A stretch of 35,233 nt of DNA from Candidatus Kaiserbacteria bacterium CG10_big_fil_rev_8_21_14_0_10_59_10 (GCA_002773285.1 PFBM01000010.1:1-35233), one strand, 5' to 3'; numbered from the stretch's first letter, positions 24,798 through 31,953 are shown. The notes: generated by a model from the sequence alone, not told the origin. Made by a program: numbers and translations.

Positions 24798-24830
24798 CAC
24801 CCCCCATCGCGCTGCGCGCGATGGGGGGTG
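24798..24830 (-). terminator. strong hairpin after the DUF5667 gene
   Basis: A 14-bp perfect stem CACCCCCCATCGCG with a 5-nt loop, 20 nt after the stop of the gene at 24851. A T-rich second hairpin ATCTTTTTT-TGC-AAAAAAGAT follows at 24765-24786. Confidence 0.65.
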
Positions 24831-24850
24831 GATATTTCCGAATATAGGGT

Positions 24851-25987
24851 TTACCGCCTTACTCCCGGGTTAGCCGGCACCGCTTCTCCTGCAGGCTGCC
24901 CTGCCGCTTCGTTCTCACTCTCCGGCCTGAGCGCGGCATCGCTCCCGCTGCTGGATTCCGCGACTTCTATTTCTTCCGACTCACTGCCCTGATCGGCACT
25001 TTCGACCGAATTCTCAGGAATACTTCTTCCTTGCGGTGCCGGTTCAGCAGGGCGTCCGGTTTGAACAGGCGCCGCGCGCTCCATGAGCTTTGGCGTACTT
25101 TTATCCAGTGCTCGCTGAATGCTCTCCCGTGCTTGCGCCGGAGCTTTGCTCTGCACATCACGCAATACATCGCGATGATGCGCTGTCGCCCGCTCTACCA
25201 ACTGCTCCACGGTCGTTTCCCCCGTTTGGAGTCCTTGTGCAAGCACGGATATTTCTTGTCCGAACTCGGCATATCGCTCGAACTCTGCGAGTACGTCCGC
25301 CACTCCGTCTCCGTCATCATCACCGTTCCTGCTCGTCGCCTCTCCTGCTATGCCCTCGATCTTAAGATATGCAGCCGCTCTCGCCTGTGCGGCATTGAGA
25401 CGGCCCTCGGCGGCTCGGGCAAAAATATCAACTGCCGCTTCGGGGTCTCGCTCTGCAACGGCGCGCAGGGCTTCTATCTGGCCTGCAATAGAGCGCTCCT
25501 TCGCCGCCCTAATAGATTCTTTTGCTTGTTCCGGCACGCGCTCAAGGACCTCATCGAGCACCGTAAGATGCTTTGTGGTGGCGTCAGCGATCCGTTTGAG
25601 CAAGTCAAAATCCGGGTCACCCTGAACGCCTCCTGTCCGCACCGTCGCGAGGTCTGATTTTAGTGTCGCTATCCTCGCGCGCTCACTTTGGTCTTGGAAC
25701 ATGGGGATGACGGCGGCCGCAAGGATCTCCCCCGCCTCTTCTCCGTCCCGCTCGACAAGCGCTTTCGCTTCAGCAAGCCGCTTTTCGGCCAGATATAGAT
25801 GCCGCTCCGCCTTTGCGCTGTTGCCAAAGGTAAGAAATGTGCCTACGCGCTCAAAAAACCCCTTAATGAAGTATGCAGGGCTGCCGGGCAGTATGCCTGG
25901 CTCCGGAAGGTCCTGTAACTGCGCAAACGCGGGGCCGGCAAACATGAGCATCGCGATCGCGAATGCTGTTATGGTTATATTTTTCAT
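24851..25987 (-). CDS. exported DUF5667-domain protein
   Basis: 378 aa from ATG 25987 (MKNITITAFAIAML), chosen because TATAAT ends 7 nt upstream. The earlier ATG at 25996 overlaps that -10. A cleavable-looking signal peptide ends at AGPAFAQ. The DUF5667 hallmark follows: PGILPGSPAYFIKGFFERVGTFLTFGNSAKAERHLYLAEKRLAEAKAL, split here by helical repeats. A long alpha-helical region and a Pro/Ser/Glu-rich low-complexity tail (EESSGSDAALRPESENE-like) complete it. DUF5667 proteins are common in CPR and actinobacteria next to ECF sigma genes, but their role is not established. A periplasmic or surface sensor linked to the sigma factor is a fair inference. Confidence 0.85.
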   Translation of the reverse strand: MKNITITAFAIAMLMFAGPAFAQLQDLPEPGILPGSPAYFIKGFFERVGTFLTFGNSAKAERHLYLAEKRLAEAKALVERDGEEAGEILAAAVIPMFQDQSERARIATLKSDLATVRTGGVQGDPDFDLLKRIADATTKHLTVLDEVLERVPEQAKESIRAAKERSIAGQIEALRAVAERDPEAAVDIFARAAEGRLNAAQARAAAYLKIEGIAGEATSRNGDDDGDGVADVLAEFERYAEFGQEISVLAQGLQTGETTVEQLVERATAHHRDVLRDVQSKAPAQARESIQRALDKSTPKLMERAAPVQTGRPAEPAPQGRSIPENSVESADQGSESEEIEVAESSSGSDAALRPESENEAAGQPAGEAVPANPGVRR

Positions 25988-25994
25988 ACGTATC

Positions 25995-26000
25995 ATTATA
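25995..26000 (-). promoter_or_regulatory. -10 of the DUF5667 gene
   Basis: TATAAT (perfect) on the minus strand, 7 nt from ATG 25987. Confidence 0.6.
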
Positions 26001-26161
26001 TGTCCATTAATTTTCTTATACTAAAGTGCCCCACCCCTGTCTCACCCTATGCTACGCTACCTAGACATAATACGGATGGAACCCTTACACGATAGTATCA
26101 CTCTTTCTCTCACAGCGCACTCTCGGCGTAGGTAAAGCCACAGTGCTCATTCCAATTCTTG

Positions 26162-26234
26162 AGCCGATGGCCGGATTTGAACCGGCGACCTACCCCTTAC
26201 CATGGGGTTGCTCTACCAACTGAGCTACATCGGC
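26162..26234 (-). tRNA. tRNA-Thr(GGT)
   Basis: Acceptor GCCGATG/CATCGGC, D loop AGTTGGTA, anticodon arm ACCCC-ATGGTAA-GGGGT (anticodon GGT) and T arm GCCGG-TTCAAAT-CCGGC. The discriminator is T and CCA is not encoded. Confidence 0.95.
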
Positions 26235-26310
26235 ACGCTTATGCTCCATCTGCAACGGAAGCATATGCATAATACTGATTTTTTTGCGCATGCACAGAGC
26301 GAGCCGATGA

Positions 26311-26316
26311 TATACT
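26311..26316 (+). promoter_or_regulatory. -10 of the 74-aa membrane protein gene
   Basis: TGA-TATACT followed by 7 nt and the ATG at 26324. Confidence 0.55.
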
Positions 26317-26323
26317 TTTCCGC

Positions 26324-26548
26324 ATGGCAAAAAAGAGACGCGGGAAGAACCTGGTGCAATACGTTATCGGCAATCTCGGGCTGCTGCTGGGATTCGTTCT
26401 CATCTGGCGAGGCGTGTGGCACCTTCTGGATGAGTTCGATATGCGCTTCATGGGCGGCGACCAGATCGTAACGGCCGTCGTCGGCATCGTCGTAGGGTTG
26501 CTCGTACTCTACCTGCCGGATCGCAAGCCGACCGATTCAGCGCACTGA
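26324..26548 (+). CDS. small two-helix membrane protein (74 aa)
   Basis: A basic start MAKKRRGKN is followed by two hydrophobic helices, VIGNLGLLLGFVLIWRGVWHLL and IVTAVVGIVVGLLVLYL, separated by a short loop DEFDMRFMGGDQ. The positive N-terminus predicts both ends in the cytoplasm. I do not recognise a named family, but proteins of this shape are frequent in CPR genomes. The start is supported by the -10 just upstream. The last 12 bp overlap the end of the convergent HD-domain gene. Confidence 0.75.
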   Translation: MAKKRRGKNLVQYVIGNLGLLLGFVLIWRGVWHLLDEFDMRFMGGDQIVTAVVGIVVGLLVLYLPDRKPTDSAH

Positions 26549-27208
26549 TACCGGTACGGGATAGCTGTAGAGCTCCTCGGCCATCGGCGCAATGCGCTCG
26601 TCAGTGACGTGTTCGGGGGAGATGTCTGTTTGCGCGAATATCTGCTCTTCAATTTTCCTTAGCGCGTCGACATTCGCATCAGCGATATCATCCTGCGTAC
26701 TGCGCAGGTCGGCTCGTCTTTTTGCGTGCCTTTTCTTACCCTCCGCGAGCCGCTCCTCCATGCTCACGACACCATGGGGGCTCACGCGCTGGTCGGCATA
26801 CTCGGCGATCTTCAATTCCAACGGCACGGCGCCGGCAACAATGTGCGCTTTTGAGAACCCCATTGACCCAATGATGCGAATGGCCGACGGCGGCAATCCT
26901 ATTTCTCGTGCGATGTGCTCGGTCGCCGCATGCTCATCGTCGCCGTACTTCGCGTGGTACTCCTGCTTCACTTCCTGCCAATAGGCCAACCCTTGCGGCT
27001 CAAGAAATTCCGGAAAGAGCGAGAGGTCGGCTTTTATGATATTGCCCATGTCGTGAAAAAGGCCGGCGAATATGACATCTTGCTCCTTTACCTCTTTCTC
27101 CACTATGTGACGTGCGATCATCTTGCCCACCGCAGCGACGCGCACCTGATGCAGCGCAAGCCCGGGCATGATGCGATAGTGCTCGTATATGTCGCGAGCG
27201 GTGCGCAT
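26537..27208 (-). CDS. HD-domain phosphohydrolase
   Basis: 223 aa. A metal-binding HD motif (LFHDMGNII) is preceded by a likely first His in LALHQVRVAAVGKMIA. A further His pair follows in DDEHAATEHIAREIGLP, and the closing Asp in KIAEYADQRVSP. This H...HD...D layout is the HD superfamily of metal-dependent phosphohydrolases acting on nucleotides or cyclic dinucleotides. The exact substrate is not visible, and no RelA or GYP motif is present. The C-terminal third is a charged helical extension. TAGCAT ends 7 nt before the ATG and overlaps the stop of the upstream gene. Confidence 0.85.
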   Translation of the reverse strand: MRTARDIYEHYRIMPGLALHQVRVAAVGKMIARHIVEKEVKEQDVIFAGLFHDMGNIIKADLSLFPEFLEPQGLAYWQEVKQEYHAKYGDDEHAATEHIAREIGLPPSAIRIIGSMGFSKAHIVAGAVPLELKIAEYADQRVSPHGVVSMEERLAEGKKRHAKRRADLRSTQDDIADANVDALRKIEEQIFAQTDISPEHVTDERIAPMAEELYSYPVPVSVR

Positions 27209-27215
27209 TGGAACG

Positions 27216-27221
27216 ATGCTA
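27216..27221 (-). promoter_or_regulatory. -10 of the HD gene
   Basis: TAGCAT, 7 nt from ATG 27208; it overlaps the stop codon of the upstream gene. Confidence 0.4.
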
Positions 27222-27647
27222 CCGTAGGCGCGGTTCGATGTCGAACACGAATATGTACTCGCTCGGCGCTATCTCCACTCCTTTGCGCGGCTCGGGGCGG
27301 ACTTCCGCGAGCGTAACCGTTTCCGCCTCTGTCGTGAGCGGCTCACCGAGAACGAACTCCGCAGGATATCCCGTGGGCGAGCCGAGCCCGCTTATCATCA
27401 TTGCCCGCACCCGTACCGTGCCCGCCCAAATGCACTGCATATCCGCCGGACAACGGCTGTCTTCGAGCACTTCCCACGGCGTTATGTATACACCCAACCC
27501 CGCGGCCTCCTCGCCAAGCCGAACTTCAGCACGCACCCTCTGCGGTTCAGCTTCTCCAGGGGCAAAGGAACCCTTATCGCCGAATAAATACCATATCCAG
27601 CCGACAAGTATCAGGAACACCGCAGGTACAATAATGTATTTCGCCAT
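27219..27647 (-). CDS. membrane-anchored exported protein with SRCPxxxxCIWAG motif
   Basis: 142 aa. One N-terminal membrane helix (IIVPAVFLILVGWIWYLF) anchors an extracytoplasmic beta-rich domain. The notable motif is DSRCPADMQCIWAGTVRV, two cysteines that probably form a disulphide. I recall this SRCP...CIWAG pattern from a widespread small exported domain found in many bacteria, without a known function. A perfect TATAAT ends 6 nt before the ATG. It ends 10 nt upstream of the HD-domain gene, so the two may share a transcript. Confidence 0.75.
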   Translation of the reverse strand: MAKYIIVPAVFLILVGWIWYLFGDKGSFAPGEAEPQRVRAEVRLGEEAAGLGVYITPWEVLEDSRCPADMQCIWAGTVRVRAMMISGLGSPTGYPAEFVLGEPLTTEAETVTLAEVRPEPRKGVEIAPSEYIFVFDIEPRLR

Positions 27648-27653
27648 GGCGGC

Positions 27654-27659
27654 ATTATA
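27654..27659 (-). promoter_or_regulatory. -10 of the CIWAG protein gene
   Basis: TATAAT then GCCGCC (6 nt) and the ATG at 27647. Confidence 0.6.
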
Positions 27660-27822
27660 CTCCCCTCTTTCACCCTACGCCCAGCCGCAGGTATTCACAC
27701 CCATTCCATCGGCTTGCTCCATACTGATACGTACGCAACAGCACCGCACAGTGGCCGCCGCAAGAAGGCGGTGCGGCGTTGTGTTGCTGGTCGTTTTACG
27801 AGCATTAACCATCAGGTCGCAT

Positions 27823-28014
27823 ATGTGGCAACAATGGGTTAACGCGCTACTCGGCCTCTGGGTCGTGGCCGTGCCGTTCCTTGGATTCACTGAAGCGAAC
27901 ATGATGTGGGCGCTCGTGATCACAGGTATAGCGATAGCCGTGCTTGCCTTGTGGGGCGGCGCGTACGAGCAATCCACATCGCATCGTCGTGACTTCCAAC
28001 ACAGGGCCGGATAA
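27823..28014 (+). CDS. SPW-repeat small membrane protein (63 aa)
   Basis: It starts at ATG 27823 (MWQQWVNALLGLW). The 268-aa ORF in the track starts far upstream in unrelated sequence. Two membrane helices with a WVNALLGLWVVAVPFLGF first half and MMWALVITGIAIAVLALW second half give the pattern of the SPW repeat family of small membrane proteins (function unknown). The tail EQSTSHRRDFQHRAG is polar. It is followed by a bidirectional terminator. Confidence 0.75.
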   Translation: MWQQWVNALLGLWVVAVPFLGFTEANMMWALVITGIAIAVLALWGGAYEQSTSHRRDFQHRAG

Positions 28015-28034
28015 CGTAGCGGCGTGAGAGAAAA

Positions 28035-28060
28035 GAAAACAGCCCTTCGGGGCTGTTTTC
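28035..28060. terminator. bidirectional terminator with TTCG tetraloop
   Basis: An 11-bp stem GAAAACAGCCC closed by TTCG, A-rich before and T-rich after, between the end of the SPW gene (+) and the tRNA-Asp (-). Confidence 0.9.
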
Positions 28061-28084
28061 CTTTGCACCTTTCTCACGATACTG

Positions 28085-28381
28085 CGCGGCCGACGGGACT
28101 TGAACCCGCAACCTCCCGCGTGCATGCTCTCCACTGCTTTCGCAATGGCATGGACTATATCTTCACCTTAGATATGTACCCGTAGGTGCTCTGGTATCTA
28201 GTCTCTACGGCGCTCCCACTGAAATGGACTCATCGTCCATCTCTAGGGTTCCCACGGTGTTCGCATATTTTCTTCCGAAAACGTAGCCTTCACCGTTATC
28301 CCAGAGAGTTTCAATCTGACTTTCGAACAGAAAGCTGCACGTCTACAGGCGGGTGCTCGAACCAAATTGAGCTACGGCCGC
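28085..28381 (-). tRNA. tRNA-Asp(GTC) interrupted by a group I intron
   Basis: Exon 1 is 28345-28381 and exon 2 is 28085-28122 (75 nt mature, no encoded CCA). Joined, they give acceptor GCGGCCG/CGGCCGC, D arm GCTC-AATTTGGTT(C)-GAGC, anticodon arm CCCGC-CTGTCAC-GCGGG (GTC), T arm GCGGG-TTCAAGT-CCCGT and discriminator G, as expected for tRNA-Asp. The intron sits inside the anticodon, after U35. Only this joint gives a proper 7-nt loop, a U before and a G at the end of the intron. The tRNA has no promoter of its own that I can see, because a homing endonuclease ORF runs directly into its 5' half. Confidence 0.93.
28123..28344 (-). ncRNA. group I self-splicing intron (222 nt) in tRNA-Asp
   Basis: Core elements are visible: GAGACTAGA (R) and AAGATATAGTCC (S), which pair as P7 (GACTA/TAGTC). 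P1 forms between exon 1 CUGU and the internal guide GCAG with a U-G wobble at the splice site. The adjacent CGUG pairs with the first four bases of exon 2, CACG, as P10. The last intron base is G. At 222 nt it is close to the small Azoarcus/Anabaena tRNA introns and has no room for an internal ORF. Subgroup (probably IC3-like) is inference. Confidence 0.92.
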
Positions 28382-29065
28382 ATTTGGATACAACGTTCTT
28401 ATTGCCTTGCTAAATAAGCTGTATTTGCGCGGCAAATGAAGACTCGCTGCTGATGTAGTATCATATATGAAATGATAAAGTGCAAGGCTGTCATGATGGC
28501 TGAGAACCAGATTATAACCTCGATTACGATGCTTGGACCTTACAACCCCTTTCTGCACCCCATGGGAGAGCAGTATTGCATGCAGGTCCTCTAAACACTC
28601 TTTTGATCCTGACGTGAACTGCGAACTGAAAGACCATTTCATACGCCCCCGATCCTTTGCCCAATGTTTACGAAAATATATATTCCCGTCCCCGTCAAAA
28701 TATCCTCGCACAAAATCAGCAACAAAGGGCCTCGGTATATTCAGGAAACGAAGCTTCTTGCTCTTATTTTGTATATATCCAAGGGCAATCAGGTCTTGGA
28801 ACATTTTCTTACTCCCTAACTGAAGGCGGTACACATTCCGCTCAGGCGGTTTTCTGTAACGAATAGAAATCTTGTGCTCGGAAGACAGCGTACGCCGTAC
28901 AGAGTCAATAAGGCATCTATCGGTACTGCAAAACTCAATGAAGTGAGCACCGCGCTTGTTTTTAATCATCGAACCATCCGCAGCAAAGTAACCAAGCACA
29001 TAGGCCATTTCGGGCGACCATCGTTCGAAGAAATCGTGGTTCGCCGCACGATACATCGGCGACAT
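28343..29065 (-). CDS. LAGLIDADG homing endonuclease overlapping the tRNA-Asp 5' exon
   Basis: 240 aa with two LAGLIDADG helices, AYVLGYFAADG (21-31) and FVRGYFDGDG (118-127), so a monomeric two-domain enzyme. Both catalytic acidic residues are present. It cuts an intronless target so that the intron is copied in by repair. Its coding sequence lies upstream of the tRNA and not inside the intron. The last 12 codons (AAVAQFGSSTRL) are tRNA exon 1 read as protein, and the stop TAG is made from the last exon base plus the first two intron bases. TACAAT ends 6 nt before the ATG. Codon use is more AT-rich than that of neighbours, fitting a mobile gene. Confidence 0.93.
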   Translation of the reverse strand: MSPMYRAANHDFFERWSPEMAYVLGYFAADGSMIKNKRGAHFIEFCSTDRCLIDSVRRTLSSEHKISIRYRKPPERNVYRLQLGSKKMFQDLIALGYIQNKSKKLRFLNIPRPFVADFVRGYFDGDGNIYFRKHWAKDRGRMKWSFSSQFTSGSKECLEDLHAILLSHGVQKGVVRSKHRNRGYNLVLSHHDSLALYHFIYDTTSAASLHLPRKYSLFSKAIRTLYPNAAVAQFGSSTRL

Positions 29066-29071
29066 GCCTTT

Positions 29072-29077
29072 ATTGTA
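29072..29077 (-). promoter_or_regulatory. -10 of the homing endonuclease (and probably tRNA-Asp) transcript
   Basis: TACAAT then AAAGGC (6 nt) and the ATG at 29065. With no other promoter evident before the tRNA, this may drive both. Confidence 0.5.
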
Positions 29078-29117
29078 CCGTGACAGGAAATATACCTAAC
29101 CATCGCTGTGGAAAATT

Positions 29118-29194
29118 TGGTGCCGGCGCCAGGACTTGCACCTGGGACCTTGGGTTTATGAGTCCCATGCTCTAACTACCTGAGCTACGCCGGC
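29118..29194 (-). tRNA. tRNA-Met(CAT), elongator type
   Basis: Acceptor GCCGGCG/CGCCGGC, anticodon arm TGGGA-CTCATAA-ACCCA (CAT) and encoded ACCA end. The T loop is TGCAAGT in place of TTCAAGT (G55), and the D loop AGGTAGTTA has A at position 18, so the elbow pair G18-U55 becomes A18-G55. A lysidine-modified tRNA-Ile2 is the alternative. The 1-72 G-C pair and overall similarity favour elongator Met. Confidence 0.9.
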
Positions 29195-29334
29195 GCATGG
29201 CAAGAATACCAATTTTCACCTCACTTCTCAATTTTCCCATCGCGCCTCTCTCAACACACGCCGACTGAGTCATGCGCGCTTGCCGCGCTCTCGCGGCCGA
29301 ACGCGGCATGAGCGTACTGACGAAAAGGGCGGGA

Positions 29335-30378
29335 TTATTGTAGGACTGCGCCTTGAATGCGGTCCGTGTTGGAATCGTACAGCGCCTTAATGCGCGTTGC
29401 GAACGTGGTTGCCGCAGTTCCATGAGTGCCGGTCTTCGTCGCCAGAAACGCATACCACGGATAGCGCACGGAAGTTTGCATCTCAGCGCCCGCGCGGGCT
29501 CTTGCCGTAACGGCAAAAGGAATAAAACCGAGAAACTTCACGGGCGCACTGAATGCTATTTCCACGTGGTCTTCCGCTACGACTATCTCTTCTATATCCT
29601 CCCGCTCTATCGCAACCGATGCGACATACACGCCGAAATCCTCCGCGCTCTCCACCTTCTCTAAAACACTTGCACGCGCGCTGATCGCCTCCTTTTTCTC
29701 CGGGTTCCATCCTCGCACGGTCCGACCGGTTACGACCAGCTCGGCTATCGCGCGCACATCGCTCTCCGCATCGCCACCCGTCGATGCTCTCGAGCGGTCA
29801 AGGCCTCCGTTCCTATCTGCATCTTGAAACGACCCGGAGCGTATTGCGATGCCATCTTCCTTGAAAATACTGCTCATCAGTACGGGTGCCACGCCGTCGG
29901 CAAGCGGCAAGTTTTGCCGCGTTTCGCCTGAGTCTGCTTCTTTCTGCGTATCCGTAGTACGGTTCCCGGTCGATACGGAAACTTCCACACGTTTCTCCAC
30001 GCGAGCGCTGTCTCCCTCGCCGGTGCGAAGCTCAAACACATACATACCCGGCACTGTCGGGGTGAACGAAGCACGCGCTCCTTCCCGCGTCTCAAACCTA
30101 AAGGGCCCAGACACCTGCGTCCAGATGAACGTGCGCGCCACACCGTCGTCGCTGCTTCGAGTCCCGTCAAGTATGAACGATTCTCCCGCTCGTGCTCGCA
30201 TTTCTATTGTTTCGATCTCCATTTTTACCTCTGAAACTTTCGTTGAGCTCGCACCGGTGCCCGCACTCGCGCCAGCTTCCACGCGAATATTAACGGTCGA
30301 CTGCGCAAAAGCCACAGACGCAAACGCAAGCGAAAGAACGACAACGCTCAAAAATGGTAGGTGCATAGTATGCATCAT
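29335..30378 (-). CDS. exported PKD-domain protein
   Basis: 347 aa with a signal peptide (PFLSVVVLSLAFASVAFAQ). A PKD/Ig-like domain follows at about 60-135 (AGESFILDGTRSSDDGV, FIWTQVSGP, SFTPTVPGMYVFELR), the tryptophan and PGxYxFEL features of PKD folds. The C-terminal domain ends with VKFLGFIPFAVTARARAG and SVRYPWYAFLATKTG, a pattern I associate with exported CPR proteins of unknown role. It is probably a cell-surface protein mediating contact or carbohydrate/protein binding. Several ATGs cluster at the start; the downstream MHLPFL is an alternative. The gene lies downstream of the FAD monooxygenase gene on the same strand. Confidence 0.75.
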   Translation of the reverse strand: MMHTMHLPFLSVVVLSLAFASVAFAQSTVNIRVEAGASAGTGASSTKVSEVKMEIETIEMRARAGESFILDGTRSSDDGVARTFIWTQVSGPFRFETREGARASFTPTVPGMYVFELRTGEGDSARVEKRVEVSVSTGNRTTDTQKEADSGETRQNLPLADGVAPVLMSSIFKEDGIAIRSGSFQDADRNGGLDRSRASTGGDAESDVRAIAELVVTGRTVRGWNPEKKEAISARASVLEKVESAEDFGVYVASVAIEREDIEEIVVAEDHVEIAFSAPVKFLGFIPFAVTARARAGAEMQTSVRYPWYAFLATKTGTHGTAATTFATRIKALYDSNTDRIQGAVLQ

Positions 30379-30428
30379 GCGCTTTTCTCGAACTTAATCA
30401 AGCAGACCTACCGGCCGAACTCCGCCGC

Positions 30429-31502
30429 CTACAGCTCCAGCATTTCCCGGACGAACCTCTGCTGTAAAAGTGGCACATGTTGAACGAGCCACGTCGCGCT
30501 AATGAGGAAGGCGGCCACGAATGAATTCTTCGAAACGAGTGTTTTTCGTATGGATTCGGTGTCGCGTATGATGCGTGCCGCGATTTTCTTCCGCGCCACT
30601 TCGTACTCCTCTGTTTTGTTCTCCAGAATCGACTGTACCGCAGCATGGGCGTCGTCTATGCCGAGATTCATGCCCCGCCCGCCAACCGGAGAGTGCACGT
30701 GCGCAGCGTCCCCAGCTATTACTACGCGTCCTTTGACATACTGGCGAGCTTGACGAATTGAGATTTTAAACGTGCCTGAACGCCTCACGTCCTTGACATC
30801 CAACCGTATAGGCAATGCAGCCAAGCTATCTGGCGTGGAAGATACAAGGCGGACCCTGTTGTGCGTGATAGGAGCCATGACCATCGCGTCCCTCTGGGCG
30901 CCCGCACCCCTCATGAGCCACGCCCGTATCGTGTTCGGGTCGTACCCGTTTGCAAGCTCCACGTCGGCAATGGACCAGTCCTCTGCAAGCTCGTAGCCGT
31001 CAAAGGCAATGCCGAGGGATTCCCGAATGGTTGACCGAATGCCATCGGCGCCGATGACCCAGTCGTATGTCTTGGTGCTGCCATCTTCGAACGTCGCGGA
31101 TACATCGTTCGCGGTGGTTAGAACGCCCGTCACTTTTTTCCCGTATCGCACCGTGACGCCCATCTCGGCCAGCCGCTCACTCATGAGATGCTCCGTCCTA
31201 TCCTGCGGGAGGCCGATCAAGAATCTTTCTTTCCCTGCTATTTTTGAAATATCGAGGTCGATGAGGGCCCGGCCGTCCCGCTGTATGAGCACGTGCTTGA
31301 TGCGCGCTCCCTCTTGCAGTATGCGCTCCCCGACCCCGACCCTATCAAGAATCTCGATACTGTTCGGCAAAATGCCGACCGCGCGCGAAAGCGGGGACGG
31401 CTCGTCTTTCGCATCAACAATATCCGGCACGATGCCCTGCCGTGCAAACTCAAGCGCCGCCGTAAGGCCAGTCGGCCCCGCTCCCACCACCAGTATTCTC
31501 AT
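30429..31502 (-). CDS. FAD-dependent monooxygenase (PHBH/UbiH-like)
   Basis: 357 aa. The N-terminal dinucleotide motif is ILVVGAGPTGLTAALEFARQG, the second FAD/NADPH motif is DWVIGADGIRS and the third is GRVVIAGDAAHVHSPVGGRGMN, the three fingerprints of group A flavoprotein hydroxylases. The family adds one oxygen atom to aromatic or polyketide-like substrates using NAD(P)H. The substrate is unknown and no aromatic-catabolism genes are nearby. The C-terminus is short, without the thioredoxin-like domain of larger members. TGGTAGAAT (extended -10) ends 6 nt before the ATG. It is unusual in a reduced genome and may be laterally acquired. Confidence 0.9.
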   Translation of the reverse strand: MRILVVGAGPTGLTAALEFARQGIVPDIVDAKDEPSPLSRAVGILPNSIEILDRVGVGERILQEGARIKHVLIQRDGRALIDLDISKIAGKERFLIGLPQDRTEHLMSERLAEMGVTVRYGKKVTGVLTTANDVSATFEDGSTKTYDWVIGADGIRSTIRESLGIAFDGYELAEDWSIADVELANGYDPNTIRAWLMRGAGAQRDAMVMAPITHNRVRLVSSTPDSLAALPIRLDVKDVRRSGTFKISIRQARQYVKGRVVIAGDAAHVHSPVGGRGMNLGIDDAHAAVQSILENKTEEYEVARKKIAARIIRDTESIRKTLVSKNSFVAAFLISATWLVQHVPLLQQRFVREMLEL

Positions 31503-31508
31503 CGACCG

Positions 31509-31517
31509 ATTCTACCA
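31509..31517 (-). promoter_or_regulatory. extended -10 of the monooxygenase gene
   Basis: TGGTAGAAT followed by CGGTCG (6 nt) and the ATG at 31502. Confidence 0.6.
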
Positions 31518-31530
31518 CTGCCGGGAGCTC

Positions 31531-31851
31531 CTATTCGGTCGCGACAGGTATCTGCGGGCACGGCGCATCCTGAAGGACGCGGAATACTTCGTCTATCGAG
31601 GGTTCGACGGCGCGTACGCGCTCGCCGCTTTTGAGATATAGATGTACATCGAGCGCGTGTGTCTGGAAAACCATGTCGACATCGCACTTTTTGATGCGCT
31701 CAACCGCCTCCTCCCATGAGATAACCCGTGCCTCGGGCTCTCCCGGCTCGCCGAGGCCGTTCTGAGCGGTCTCGGGAGCAGAGGAAAAAATATACATACC
31801 CACGCCGACAAGCACTATGGCGGCCAGCAATGCGAGAATTATTTTATTCAT
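31531..31851 (-). CDS. small membrane-anchored exported protein (106 aa)
   Basis: Starts at ATG 31851 (MNKIILALLAAIVLVGVGMYIF), 39 nt inside the ORF-track frame, because TATACT ends 6 nt upstream. One N-terminal membrane helix is followed by a short acidic linker and a compact extracytoplasmic domain: ISWEEAVERIKKCDVDMVFQ, DVHLYLKSGERVRAVEPSIDEVF, CPQIPVATE. The two cysteines may pair. It looks like a conserved small CPR domain of unknown function. Its last 15 codons are part of a 46-bp sequence found again, identically, inside the nucleotidyltransferase pseudogene at 33810. Confidence 0.75.
   Translation of the reverse strand: MNKIILALLAAIVLVGVGMYIFSSAPETAQNGLGEPGEPEARVISWEEAVERIKKCDVDMVFQTHALDVHLYLKSGERVRAVEPSIDEVFRVLQDAPCPQIPVATE
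31537..31582. repeat. 46-bp direct repeat R1, copy a
   Basis: Identical over 46 bp to 33810-33855, in the same orientation. Here it is the natural 3' end of the 106-aa protein gene. Confidence 0.92.
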
Positions 31852-31857
31852 ACACTC

Positions 31858-31863
31858 AGTATA
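31858..31863 (-). promoter_or_regulatory. -10 of the 106-aa protein gene
   Basis: TATACT then GAGTGT (6 nt) and the ATG at 31851. Confidence 0.6.
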
Positions 31864-31953
31864 CTTCGCCCCCACTGAAGAGACACCCATCTACTGTGCA
31901 TTGCGCGCGGCGGATGTATTAGCGACGCAGAGCAAGTGGAGCGAGTTCCGACA

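Noticed and set aside
27208-28014. 268-aa + strand ORF
   Set aside because: Most of it is antisense to two minus-strand genes. Only the last 63 codons (SPW protein) look real.
28083-28390. Archaeal-type bulge-helix-bulge tRNA intron
   Set aside because: The insert has group I P7, P1 and P10 pairings and is 222 nt, much longer than BHB introns.
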